From contig JAISNB010000162.1 of assembly GCA_031276435.1 (NCBI GenBank), positions 1-5,995 of the forward strand: a stretch of 5,995 bases of DNA, read 5' to 3'. Positions 1 to 5,970 of this stretch are shown in pieces; position 1 is the first letter of the stretch, and each line of letters begins with the position of its first letter. The stretch is from Burkholderiaceae bacterium. GTDB taxonomy: Bacteria > Pseudomonadota > Gammaproteobacteria > Burkholderiales > Burkholderiaceae_C. A program made the translations under genes and the position numbers. Under the pieces are notes generated by a model, which searched no databases, was not told where the DNA came from, and saw only the letters and a program-made list of their open reading frames with translations.

Positions 1-1499
1 GGGCTGGGGCGGTAGCGGGGATCACGGTAAAAACTGTACAGCGCGTCCAGAATGTCGAGCACGCGGCGCGCGCCCAGCGCGTCGCCCATGGCCAGCGGGC
101 CGCGCGGATAACCCAGCCCGAGCGTGACGGCCCGGTCGATGTCTTGCGGCGTGGCCACGCCTTGCTGGGCGATGTCGCAGCCAATGTTGACCACGCTCGC
201 CACCACGCGCTGGCAGATGAAGCCCGGGCTGTCGTCGATGGTGATGACGTCGCAGCCATCGGCGGCCAGCATGGCGTGCATGGCGTCGCGCACGTCTGCT
301 TGCGTCAGGGGCGTGCGCATCAGCGTGCGGCAGCCGGTGAAAAACAGCGGGTCCAGGCCGATGGTGCGCCGCGCGTCCAGGCCGCGCTGGACGGCGGTGG
401 TGCTCACGTCATGGCCAACCGGCAAGACCAGGCAGATGGCCCCGGCGCTTGGGGTGGCGGCGCCGGTTTCGAGCGTGATTTTCAGGCTTTGCAGCAGCGC
501 GACCAGTTCGGGGAAGGCTTTGGCGTCATCGGCGCACAGCCACACGCTGCGGTCGCTGCGCGCGGGCACGGCGGCGGCGGGCGCATCCTGTTTTTTGCCG
601 TCCACATAGGTGTAGAAACCCTGTTTGCTTTTGCGCCCCAGCAGACCGGCGGACATGCGCAGGCGGCCAATGGGCGAGGGGCGAAAGCGCGGCTCCTGGT
701 AGTACTGCTCGTAGATGGATTCCATGACGGGTTGCGAGACGTCGAGTCCCGTCAGGTCGAGCAATTCAAACGGCCCCATGCGAAACGCTGCGGCCTGTTT
801 GAGCACGCGGTCGATGTCGGCCACCGGCGCGATGCGCTCGCCCAAAATGCGCAGCGCCTCTGTGGGGTAGCCGCGCCCGGCGTGGTTGACGATGAAGCCC
901 GGCGTGTCGCTGGCCGACACGGGCGTATGCCCCATTTGCCGGGCCAGCGCGGTCAGGCGGTCGGCCACATCGGGCCGGGTCAGTGCGCCGGTGACGACTT
1001 CGACTATTTTCATCAGCGGCACGGGGCTGAAGAAGTGAAAGCCCGCCACCCGCGCGGGGTGCTGGCAGCCAGCGGCAATCGATGTGACCGACAGCGACGA
1101 GGTGTTGGTTGCCAGAACGCATTGCGCGCTGACAATTTCCTCAAGCTGCGCGAACAGGGTTTTCTTGACTTCCAGGTTTTCCACAACGGCTTCTATGACC
1201 GCGTCGCAAGCGGCAAATTCGCGCAACGCGCCCGCCACTTTCAGCCGGGCGATGGTGGCGGGCACGTCGGCGGCGGGCAGCTTGCCCTTGTCGGCCAGCT
1301 TTTGCAGCATGGCGGCAATTTCAGCGCGGGCCTGTTCGCCCGCGCCCTGGCGGGTGTCGAACAGCCGCACCTCAATGCCGCCCTGGATGGCGATCTGGGC
1401 AATGCCCTTGCCCATGAGTCCCGCGCCCACGATGCCGAGCGTGCGGATGGCCTGCGGTTGTTGATCTGCCGTGTCTGTGGTGGCGGTGGTAGTGCCCAT
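1..1499 (-). CDS. 3-hydroxyacyl-CoA dehydrogenase, PaaH-like, C-terminus cut by window edge
   Basis: This cytoplasmic enzyme should oxidise a (3S)-3-hydroxyacyl-CoA to the 3-oxoacyl-CoA with NAD+, the third step of beta-oxidation. The reading frame is open from ATG at 1499 to base 1 (499 codons, no stop). A Thr-rich, non-conserved stretch (residues 1-17) precedes the Rossmann fold with GAGLMG at 25-30 and Asp48 at the end of the second strand. All four family catalytic residues are present: Ser134, His155 (GFHFFSP), Glu167 and Asn205 (PGFIVNH). A first C-terminal domain ends near 298 (GRKSKQGFYTY). A linker and a second C-terminal domain (from about 416) follow, as in PaaH-type proteins of about 475-510 residues. 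The second copy has PGFIC with Gln430 where the first has the catalytic Asn. The visible end (DPRYRPS) is a typical C-terminal motif, so only a few residues are probably missing. The ATG lies one base after the hydratase stop, with GAGGGA upstream, suggesting translational coupling. The family is certain; the substrate is not. Confidence 0.95.
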   Translation of the reverse strand, partial: MGTTTATTDTADQQPQAIRTLGIVGAGLMGKGIAQIAIQGGIEVRLFDTRQGAGEQARAEIAAMLQKLADKGKLPAADVPATIARLKVAGALREFAACDAVIEAVVENLEVKKTLFAQLEEIVSAQCVLATNTSSLSVTSIAAGCQHPARVAGFHFFSPVPLMKIVEVVTGALTRPDVADRLTALARQMGHTPVSASDTPGFIVNHAGRGYPTEALRILGERIAPVADIDRVLKQAAAFRMGPFELLDLTGLDVSQPVMESIYEQYYQEPRFRPSPIGRLRMSAGLLGRKSKQGFYTYVDGKKQDAPAAAVPARSDRSVWLCADDAKAFPELVALLQSLKITLETGAATPSAGAICLVLPVGHDVSTTAVQRGLDARRTIGLDPLFFTGCRTLMRTPLTQADVRDAMHAMLAADGCDVITIDDSPGFICQRVVASVVNIGCDIAQQGVATPQDIDRAVTLGLGYPRGPLAMGDALGARRVLDILDALYSFYRDPRYRPS

Positions 1500-1500
1500 G

Positions 1501-2280
1501 TCAGCGTCCCTCGTAATGCGGTTTGCGTTTTTCAAAAAATGCGCGCATGCCTTCTTTCTGGTCGCGCGTATCAAACAGCAACTGGAAGGCCTTGCGCTCC
1601 AGCGCCAGGGCGGCGTCCAGCGCGCAGTCCTGCCCGGCCAGCAAAACTTCCTTGATCTGGGCCGCGGCCAGCGGCGGCAGGTCCGCAATTGTTTGCGCCA
1701 GTTCGTGGGCGCGTGCCAGCACCTGGGCGTCGTCCACCACCTCGCTGGCCAGGCCAAGCTGCCCGGCTTCTTCGCCCGAGATCGGCAAGCCCGTCAGCAC
1801 CATCTTCATGGCCCTGAATTTGCCAATGGCGCGCACCAGGCGCTGGGTGCCGCCCGCGCCCGGCATGATGCCCACGCGAATTTCGGGCTGCCCGAAGCTC
1901 GCGCCACGGCCAGCGACGATGATGTCCGCGTGCATGGCCAGCTCGCAGCCGCCGCCCAGCGCGTAGCCGTTGACGGCGGCAATGACCGGCTTGGGACACT
2001 CGGCAATGGCGCGCCACAGGCGCTCGGTGTGGCGCAAATACATGTCGATGGCTGTGGCCTCGGCCAGCTCGCGCAAATCCGCGCCAGCCACAAACACCTT
2101 CTCGCCGCCGGTCAAAACGATGCAGCGCGTTTGCGCGTCAGCGCCCAGTTGCCGGAAAAGATCGGCCAGCCTGTGGCGCACCGCCTGATTGAGCGCGTTG
2201 CGCGCCTGCGGCCGGTTGATGCGTATTTCGGCAACCCCGTTGCCAGGGTGGCTCAAAATCACTTCGTCCGTATCCGTCAT
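1501..2280 (-). CDS. enoyl-CoA hydratase (crotonase family, PaaF-like)
   Basis: The 259-residue product is a cytoplasmic crotonase that should add water to a trans-2-enoyl-CoA, giving the 3-hydroxyacyl-CoA used by the next gene. Both catalytic glutamates of true hydratases are present: Glu113 in GGGCELAM and Glu133 in FGQPEI, spaced 20 apart as in rat crotonase. The oxyanion-hole residues Ala67 (AGADL) and Gly110 are also there, as is the PGAGGTQRL signature (140-148). The C-terminal end (EGMRAFFEKRKPHYEGR) resembles PaaF, the 2,3-dehydroadipyl-CoA hydratase, as I recall it; that would fit an acyl chain with a distal carboxylate but does not prove it. Two ATG codons are adjacent (2283 and 2280). 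I chose the second because AAGGAG lies six bases upstream of it and only three from the first. An in-frame ATG at 2397 lies inside the transporter gene and has no conserved sequence after it. The transporter stop is 14 bases upstream. Confidence 0.95.
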   Translation of the reverse strand: MTDTDEVILSHPGNGVAEIRINRPQARNALNQAVRHRLADLFRQLGADAQTRCIVLTGGEKVFVAGADLRELAEATAIDMYLRHTERLWRAIAECPKPVIAAVNGYALGGGCELAMHADIIVAGRGASFGQPEIRVGIMPGAGGTQRLVRAIGKFRAMKMVLTGLPISGEEAGQLGLASEVVDDAQVLARAHELAQTIADLPPLAAAQIKEVLLAGQDCALDAALALERKAFQLLFDTRDQKEGMRAFFEKRKPHYEGR

Positions 2281-2286
2281 CATCCA

Positions 2287-2292
2287 CTCCTT
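2287..2292 (-). promoter_or_regulatory. ribosome binding site of the enoyl-CoA hydratase gene
   Basis: AAGGAG on the minus strand sits in the 14-base gap after the transporter stop. It is followed by TGG and a tandem ATGATG. The six-base spacing to the second ATG (2280) favours that start over the first (2283), a difference of one residue. Confidence 0.75.
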
Positions 2293-2294
2293 GT

Positions 2295-3602
2295 TCAAAC
2301 GCTGTTGTCGGCCGCTGCTGCTTTTTGTTTCCAGCCTTCGGCTTCCAGCGGGTCGTAAATCTTTTCCTTGATGAACAGTGCCGGAACCAGCCCGCACAGG
2401 AAATACGCCGCGCCCATAACCAGCATGCCCAGGCCAATGCTGCCGCCGTTGAGCGACGCCATGAACCCGATTGCCGCTGGCGCAATGGCCGCGCCCGCGC
2501 GGCCCACGTTGTAAGCGCCGCCCACCGCCGCGCCGCGGATATGCGTCGGGAAACTCTCCGTCATGTACGTTGCGTTCACACCATAGGGAATGCCGTAGAG
2601 AAACCCGAAGAACACCAGCAAGTACACGATGTTGCCCGGCGAGTTGAAAAACACAATCACTGGCAAAAATATGGCCGTGCCAATGGCGCCAAGCGCATAG
2701 GTAAAACGGCGCCCCATTTTGTCGGCCATCCAGCCAGCAACCACCTTGCCCAGAATCATGGCCACGTAGGTGCCCACCATGTACCCGGTCATGGCCTTGA
2801 AGTTCATGTTCAGTTCACGCTGCAAATAACTCGGCATCCAGTTGTTGACGCCGTAATAGCCAAATTGCAGGAATCCGGCTGTGGCGCACCACAGGATGAA
2901 CAGCTTGCGGCTGGCCGGATCGCCAAAAATCAGCTTCAGACTGCTGGGTGCTTTTTCTTCCTGCGTCACGATTCCGGCGGCTTTTTCAGCGTCGCGCCGG
3001 GCCTTGGCCGCCACCCAGGCAGGTGGCTCCGGCACAAACTGGCGCACAAACACCGCCAGCGCCACGGGAATGATGGCCACATAAAACAGCGCGCGCCAGC
3101 TATAGTGTGGAATGATCCAGCCCGCCAACAAGGTGGCAACCACATAACCCACCGACCAGCCCGCCTGCAAGGTACCCAGCACCGTCGTGCGGCGACTGGT
3201 GGGCACATATTCGGCCATCAGGGTGTTGCACACCACGTATTCCGCGCCCAGACCCAAAGCGGAAATAAAGCGCGCAGTGGCGAATTGCCCGTAGTTTTGC
3301 GTAAACCCCAGCGCGAAAGTGCCCACCGAGAAAATCATGATGGTCCACGCCACGGTGCGCACGCGGCCAAACCGGTCGGCAGCCCATCCGCCAAAAATGC
3401 CGCCAACGGCCATGCCCAGCAGGGTGATGCTGCCCAGGCTGCCCGCCTCCACGCTGGTCAGCTTGAAATCCTCGCGCAAGCTCTCCAGGCTGTACGAGAG
3501 GAACATCAAATCGGCCCCGTCCACCATCAGGCCCAGAAAAGAAGATATGAATACCGCGATCCATATCTTGTCACTTCGGTTGTCGAGCTTGTTGATCGTC
3601 AC
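2295..3602 (-). CDS. MFS transporter for an organic acid (proton symporter type)
   Basis: The 435-residue inner-membrane protein has the hydrophobic pattern of a 12-helix major facilitator carrier and probably imports the pathway substrate with protons. Visible motifs are DGAD (28-31) in the first helix, like the DGxD of aromatic-acid/H+ symporters such as PcaK, and motif A after helix 2 (Gly72, Asp76, Arg77, Gly79, Arg80). Helix 4 has Arg111 and GLGAEY (117-122). A second motif A in the C-half has Gly290, Asp294, Gly297, Arg298 and Arg299. A charged loop at about 198-233 separates the two halves. The start is GTG at 3602: AGGAG lies six bases upstream, while the nearby ATG at 3606 is in another frame and leads nowhere. 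The context (acyl-CoA dehydrogenase before, hydratase and hydroxyacyl dehydrogenase after) points to an aliphatic, alicyclic or aromatic acid, possibly a dicarboxylate as for DcaK or MucK. The substrate cannot be read from the sequence. Confidence 0.93.
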   Translation of the reverse strand: MTINKLDNRSDKIWIAVFISSFLGLMVDGADLMFLSYSLESLREDFKLTSVEAGSLGSITLLGMAVGGIFGGWAADRFGRVRTVAWTIMIFSVGTFALGFTQNYGQFATARFISALGLGAEYVVCNTLMAEYVPTSRRTTVLGTLQAGWSVGYVVATLLAGWIIPHYSWRALFYVAIIPVALAVFVRQFVPEPPAWVAAKARRDAEKAAGIVTQEEKAPSSLKLIFGDPASRKLFILWCATAGFLQFGYYGVNNWMPSYLQRELNMNFKAMTGYMVGTYVAMILGKVVAGWMADKMGRRFTYALGAIGTAIFLPVIVFFNSPGNIVYLLVFFGFLYGIPYGVNATYMTESFPTHIRGAAVGGAYNVGRAGAAIAPAAIGFMASLNGGSIGLGMLVMGAAYFLCGLVPALFIKEKIYDPLEAEGWKQKAAAADNSV

Positions 3603-3608
3603 ACATAT

Positions 3609-3613
3609 CTCCT
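3609..3613 (-). promoter_or_regulatory. ribosome binding site setting the GTG start of the transporter
   Basis: AGGAG on the minus strand is followed by six bases (ATATGT) and then GTG at 3602. The ATG within this spacer (3606-3604) is out of frame with the transporter, so the Shine-Dalgarno spacing decides for GTG. Confidence 0.8.
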
Positions 3614-3637
3614 GTGGTTTTGATATTGATTTTGTGC

Positions 3638-3666
3638 CTGGCAGTGCGCTGGCGCGGCGCTGCCAG
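3638..3666. other. intercistronic inverted repeat between acyl-CoA dehydrogenase and transporter genes
   Basis: CTGGCAGTGC (3638-3647) and GCGCTGCCAG (3657-3666) form a stem around a nine-base loop: seven perfect pairs, then one T.G wobble in the plus-strand reading (a C.A mismatch in the minus-strand transcript), then two more pairs. It starts 8 bases after the dehydrogenase stop. No T tract follows it in the minus direction, so it is not a standard intrinsic terminator. It could stabilise the upstream mRNA end or tune expression between the first gene and the rest. Confidence 0.5.
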
Positions 3667-3674
3667 TTCTTGCC

Positions 3675-4829
3675 TTATTGCCCAAGTTCTTTCACCATGT
3701 TTCTGGCGATCACGAGTTGCTGGATTTGCGTTGTCCCCTCATAAATGCGGAACAGCCGCACGTCGCGGTAGAAGCGTTCGATGGCGTAGTCCGACACGTA
3801 ACCCGCGCCCCCGTGAATCTGTACCGCGCGGTCGGCCACGCGGCCACACATTTCAGAGGCAAACAGCTTGCAGCACGATGCCTCGGTGGACATGCTCTGC
3901 CCGTTGTCGCGCCTGCGCGCGGCGTCAATAATCATCGAGCGCGCGGCATAAATTTCGGCGCGGCTGTCGGCCAGCATGGCCTGGATCAGTTGAAAGCCCG
4001 CAATCGGCTGGCCGAACTGTTTTCTTTCAACGGCATAGCGAAGCGCGTCGTCGAGCATTCTCTGCGCCGCGCCGGTGCAAATGGCCGAAATGTGCAGGCG
4101 CCCCTTGTCCAGCACTTTCATCGCGGTTTTGAAACCCTGCCCTTCCTTGCCGCCAATGATGTTTTCTGCCGGAACCTTGCAGTTTTCAAAAATCACATCG
4201 GCAGTGTGCGCGCCTTTTTGCCCCATTTTCTTGTCGCTTTTTCCAATACTCAGCCCGGGTGTGTCGCGCTCGACAAGAAACGCGGTGATTCCGCCCGCGC
4301 CCCTGGATTGCGGATCGGTGCGGGCCATGACGGTAAACAAGCCCGCCTCTGGCGCGTTGGTGATGAAGCGCTTGGTGCCGTTGAGAATGTAGTGATCGCC
4401 CTCGCGGCGCGCACTGGTCTTGAGCGATGCCGCGTCCGACCCCGCTTCAGGCTCGGTCAGCGCAAAAGAGGCAATCAGCTCGCCGCTGGCCAGTTTGGGC
4501 AGGTATTTGCGTTTTTGCGCTTCGGTGCCATCCACGATCAGCCCCTGCGAGCCGATGCCGTTATTGGTGCCAATCAGGGAGCGAAACACAGGCGAAGTTC
4601 TGGCAATCTCAAAAGCCACCAGCACCTCTTCTTCCATGCTCAGGCCAAGCCCACCATATTCTTCGGGCGTGCACAGCCCGAACAAGCCCAATTCGCGCAT
4701 CTCACTTACAATATCCGCGGGTATTGCGTCGGTTTCCGACACTTTTTCTTCAGCGGGGATCAAACGATCCTTGACAAACCTGGACACGGCGTCCAGCAAT
4801 ATGTTCAATGTTTCCTGATCGCGAATCAT
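3675..4829 (-). CDS. acyl-CoA dehydrogenase (FAD), possibly acting on dicarboxylyl-CoA
   Basis: The 384-residue flavoprotein should introduce the trans-2 double bond into an acyl-CoA, passing electrons to electron-transfer flavoprotein: the first beta-oxidation step. It has the helical N-domain (about 1-118), the flavin signature ALTEPEAGSD (123-132), the beta-domain GTKRFITNA and the helical C-domain (from about 230). Glu364 in IYEGTTQIQ is placed like the catalytic Glu376 of medium-chain dehydrogenase. The length is usual for the family. In an ungapped alignment made from memory, Arg83-Ser84 fall on Arg94-Ser95 of human glutaryl-CoA dehydrogenase, which contact the distal carboxylate; medium-chain and isovaleryl enzymes lack this Arg. 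That hints at a dicarboxylyl-CoA substrate, but decarboxylation is not implied. The ATG at 4829 follows AAGGA by six bases. It is the first gene of the operon, facing the IclR gene across 211 bp. The family is certain; the substrate is a hypothesis. Confidence 0.95.
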   Translation of the reverse strand: MIRDQETLNILLDAVSRFVKDRLIPAEEKVSETDAIPADIVSEMRELGLFGLCTPEEYGGLGLSMEEEVLVAFEIARTSPVFRSLIGTNNGIGSQGLIVDGTEAQKRKYLPKLASGELIASFALTEPEAGSDAASLKTSARREGDHYILNGTKRFITNAPEAGLFTVMARTDPQSRGAGGITAFLVERDTPGLSIGKSDKKMGQKGAHTADVIFENCKVPAENIIGGKEGQGFKTAMKVLDKGRLHISAICTGAAQRMLDDALRYAVERKQFGQPIAGFQLIQAMLADSRAEIYAARSMIIDAARRRDNGQSMSTEASCCKLFASEMCGRVADRAVQIHGGAGYVSDYAIERFYRDVRLFRIYEGTTQIQQLVIARNMVKELGQ

Positions 4830-4835
4830 CCGGGT

Positions 4836-4840
4836 TCCTT
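4836..4840 (-). promoter_or_regulatory. ribosome binding site of the acyl-CoA dehydrogenase gene
   Basis: AAGGA (within GGAAGGAA) on the minus strand ends six bases before the ATG at 4829 and supports that start. Confidence 0.75.
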
Positions 4841-4852
4841 CCGATGTTCAAA

Positions 4853-4867
4853 GCCCGCCTGGCGGGC
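4853..4867. other. perfect GC-rich inverted repeat in the operon leader
   Basis: GCCCGCC and GGCGGGC are perfect seven-base arms around one base. In RNA this makes a stem of up to six pairs with a three-base loop. In the minus-strand transcript it lies 12 bases before the dehydrogenase Shine-Dalgarno and is followed by TTTG. It is too weak in T residues to call a terminator. It could affect translation initiation or premature termination in the leader. Confidence 0.5.
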
Positions 4868-4884
4868 ATCCAGTGGACACGCGC

Positions 4885-4905
4885 GCGTGGCATCATCTGC
4901 CACGC
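4885..4905. other. perfect 8-bp hairpin in the divergent intergenic region
   Basis: GCGTGGCA and TGCCACGC are perfect eight-base arms around a five-base loop (TCATC on the plus strand). No T tract follows on either strand. In the minus-strand transcript it would sit in the middle of the long leader predicted from the promoter at 5047-5020. Its role is unknown. Confidence 0.55.
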
Positions 4906-4981
4906 CGCCATGGGCCTGCCGCCTGGCAACGGCCAAGGCACGCGGGCCGCGCGCCGCAACCACCACCCGCAGCGCCGCCGC

Positions 4982-5010
4982 CAATTGTTCGCCTGTCGAA
5001 CAATTGTTCG
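4982..5010. promoter_or_regulatory. operator with three perfect 10-bp repeats, likely bound by the divergent IclR regulator
   Basis: The element CAATTGTTCG occurs three times without mismatch: forward at 4982-4991, inverted at 4997-5006 (CGAACAATTG) and forward at 5001-5010. The first two form an inverted repeat with a five-base spacer. The last two overlap by six bases and make the 14-bp palindrome CGAACAATTGTTCG (4997-5010). The two forward copies start 19 bp apart, close to two helical turns. Known PcaU/PobR operators of Acinetobacter also consist of three repeats of a 10-bp element, two palindromic and one direct (from memory), which supports binding by the neighbouring IclR protein. It lies in an otherwise very GC-rich region between divergent genes. 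Confidence 0.8.
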
Positions 5011-5021
5011 CGGATTGTAAT
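4993..5021 (+). promoter_or_regulatory. weak candidate promoter of the iclR gene
   Basis: CTGTCG (4993-4998, three of six consensus bases), a 17-bp spacer and TGTAAT (5016-5021, five of six) could serve the regulator gene. It would overlap the operator, as expected for autoregulation. A transcript from here would start near 5028, on top of the AGGAG at 5025-5029, which counts against it. I give it only as the best visible candidate. Confidence 0.25.
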
Positions 5022-5047
5022 TATAGGAGAACCATCCAGGATGGCAA
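5020..5047 (-). promoter_or_regulatory. candidate sigma-70 promoter of the catabolic operon
   Basis: On the minus strand, TTGCCA (5047-5042, five of six bases of the -35 consensus) is separated by 16 bp from a perfect TATAAT (5025-5020). Transcription would start near 5013, leaving about 184 nt before the dehydrogenase ATG. The -35 box overlaps the first codons of the divergent regulator, and the three-repeat operator would lie from about +4 to +32. No other -10-like sequence is visible in the GC-rich stretch down to 4830. Confidence 0.6.
5025..5029 (+). promoter_or_regulatory. ribosome binding site of the iclR gene
   Basis: AGGAG lies 11 bases before ATG 5041 and 17 before the in-frame ATG 5047, so the earlier ATG is preferred. 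The spacing is a little long. The same bases overlap the -10 region of the minus-strand promoter. Confidence 0.5.
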
Positions 5048-5835
5048 TGCAGGGATGCCCGAGTCCGGGTCGGCCAAGCGATCAATACGTCCAGTCTTTT
5101 GCGCGCGGACTGCAAGTCATCCGCAGCTTCAGCGCCGCGCAGCCGAGCCAGACCATCAGCGAGGTGGCCGCCCGCTGCGATCTGACGCGCGCGGGCGCGC
5201 GCCGCATTCTGCTGACGCTGCAACACCTGGGCTACGTAAGCAGCGATGGCAAGCAGTTCCAGCTAACGCCCAAAATCCTCGACCTGGGCTTTGCCTACCT
5301 CTCGTCCATGCCCCTGTGGAGCCTGGCCGAGCCGGAAATCCAGGCCACGGCCAACGAGACGCGCGAATCGTGCTCGGCGGCAGTGCTCGACGGCGCGGAC
5401 ATCGTGTACGTCATGCGCGTTTCGGCCTACCAGATCATCTCGACCAACATCGCCATCGGTACGCGCCTGCCAGCCAGCAACACGTCCACCGGGCGCGTCC
5501 TGCTGGCTGGCCTGCCCGACGAAGCGCTGCGCCAACTCTTGCACGCGCACCCCAGCCGGGCCTGGACCAGTCAGACCATCACTGCGCCCGACATGCTGTT
5601 CGAGAAAATCATCGAAGCCCGCCAGCAAGGCTGGAGCGTGGTCAACCGCGAACTGGACGACGCCCTCATCTCCATTGCCGCGCCCATCCGCGGGCGCGAC
5701 GGGCGCAGCATTGCGGCCATCAACATCAGCAGCCGCAGCTCCTGGCACACGCCCGAAACCATCCAGGCCAGCTACCTGGCACGCCTGCAACAAGCCACCC
5801 AATCCATCTCACGGCTGCTGGGCTTGCAGGCATGA
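5041..5835 (+). CDS. IclR-family transcriptional regulator (PcaU/PcaR/PobR subgroup)
   Basis: The 264-residue protein is probably the ligand-responsive regulator of the divergent operon. After a short N-terminal arm, QYVQSFARGLQVI (15-27) opens the winged-helix domain as in PcaR and PobR. The helix-turn-helix spans about 38-58 (TISEVAARCDLTRAGARRIL), and the wing ends at QFQLTPKILDLGFAYLSS (about 72-89). The IclR effector domain fills the rest: ESCSAAVLDGADIVYVMR, then STGRVLLAGLP, QGWSVVNRELDD, and a closing ISIAAPIRGRDGRSIAAINIS segment. Length and domain order are normal for the family. The frame is open further upstream (to ATG 4873), but that part has low-complexity Pro/Arg/Ala composition, crosses the operator and lacks a conserved motif, so I start at 5041. 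Subgroup members usually sense aromatic acids or related pathway compounds and often act as activators. The operator at 4982-5010 is its likely target; the inducer is unknown. Confidence 0.93.
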   Translation: MAMQGCPSPGRPSDQYVQSFARGLQVIRSFSAAQPSQTISEVAARCDLTRAGARRILLTLQHLGYVSSDGKQFQLTPKILDLGFAYLSSMPLWSLAEPEIQATANETRESCSAAVLDGADIVYVMRVSAYQIISTNIAIGTRLPASNTSTGRVLLAGLPDEALRQLLHAHPSRAWTSQTITAPDMLFEKIIEARQQGWSVVNRELDDALISIAAPIRGRDGRSIAAINISSRSSWHTPETIQASYLARLQQATQSISRLLGLQA

Positions 5836-5951
5836 GCGCTCGGTACCAAAGGCAATGAAGCCATGCGCGCGCCCTGCCCCGTTATTGCGGCACTGCCCCA
5901 TCACCTTGTTTCAGCAAGCACACACGGCCTCTTTGCTTTTCTCCTCCGCTG

Positions 5952-5970
5952 GCCGGGGAGATGCCCCGGC
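5952..5970. other. GC-rich hairpin downstream of iclR; rest of 5836-5995 without visible gene
   Basis: GCCGGGG (5952-5958) and CCCCGGC (5964-5970) form a perfect seven-base stem with a five-base loop, 117 bp after the regulator's stop. No T tract follows on either strand, so it is at best an atypical terminator. I see no coding potential in the 160 bases after the regulator. Confidence 0.4.

Noticed and set aside
144..1655. 503-codon open frame on the plus strand opposite the hydroxyacyl dehydrogenase
   Set aside because: It is antisense to a gene with intact catalytic motifs; its His/Gly/Arg/Ala-rich product shows no domain and is a usual by-product of high GC content.
2281..2397. Hydratase start at ATG 2397
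   Set aside because: The added 39 residues lie within the transporter coding sequence and show no crotonase homology; a strong Shine-Dalgarno sits at 2287-2292.
3604..3606. ATG as the transporter start
   Set aside because: It is out of frame with the transporter; GTG at 3602 has the proper spacing to AGGAG.
2325..3623. 432-codon plus-strand frame opposite the transporter
   Set aside because: Antisense shadow of the MFS gene; rich in His, Gln and Arg, with no membrane segments or motifs.
4873..5040. 56-residue N-terminal extension of the IclR protein from ATG 4873
   Set aside because: The region has Pro/Arg/Ala low-complexity composition, no Shine-Dalgarno that I can place, and would read through the operator and promoter; IclR proteins are normally near 264 residues.
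3678..5858. 726-codon open frame on the plus strand across the acyl-CoA dehydrogenase and into iclR
   Set aside because: It runs antisense to the dehydrogenase and out of frame through the IclR gene, both of which have clear family motifs; no recognisable domain.
5913..5940. Possible intrinsic terminator after iclR (AGCAA ... TTGCT followed by TTT)
   Set aside because: Only five pairs with a 15-base loop and a short T run; too weak to call.
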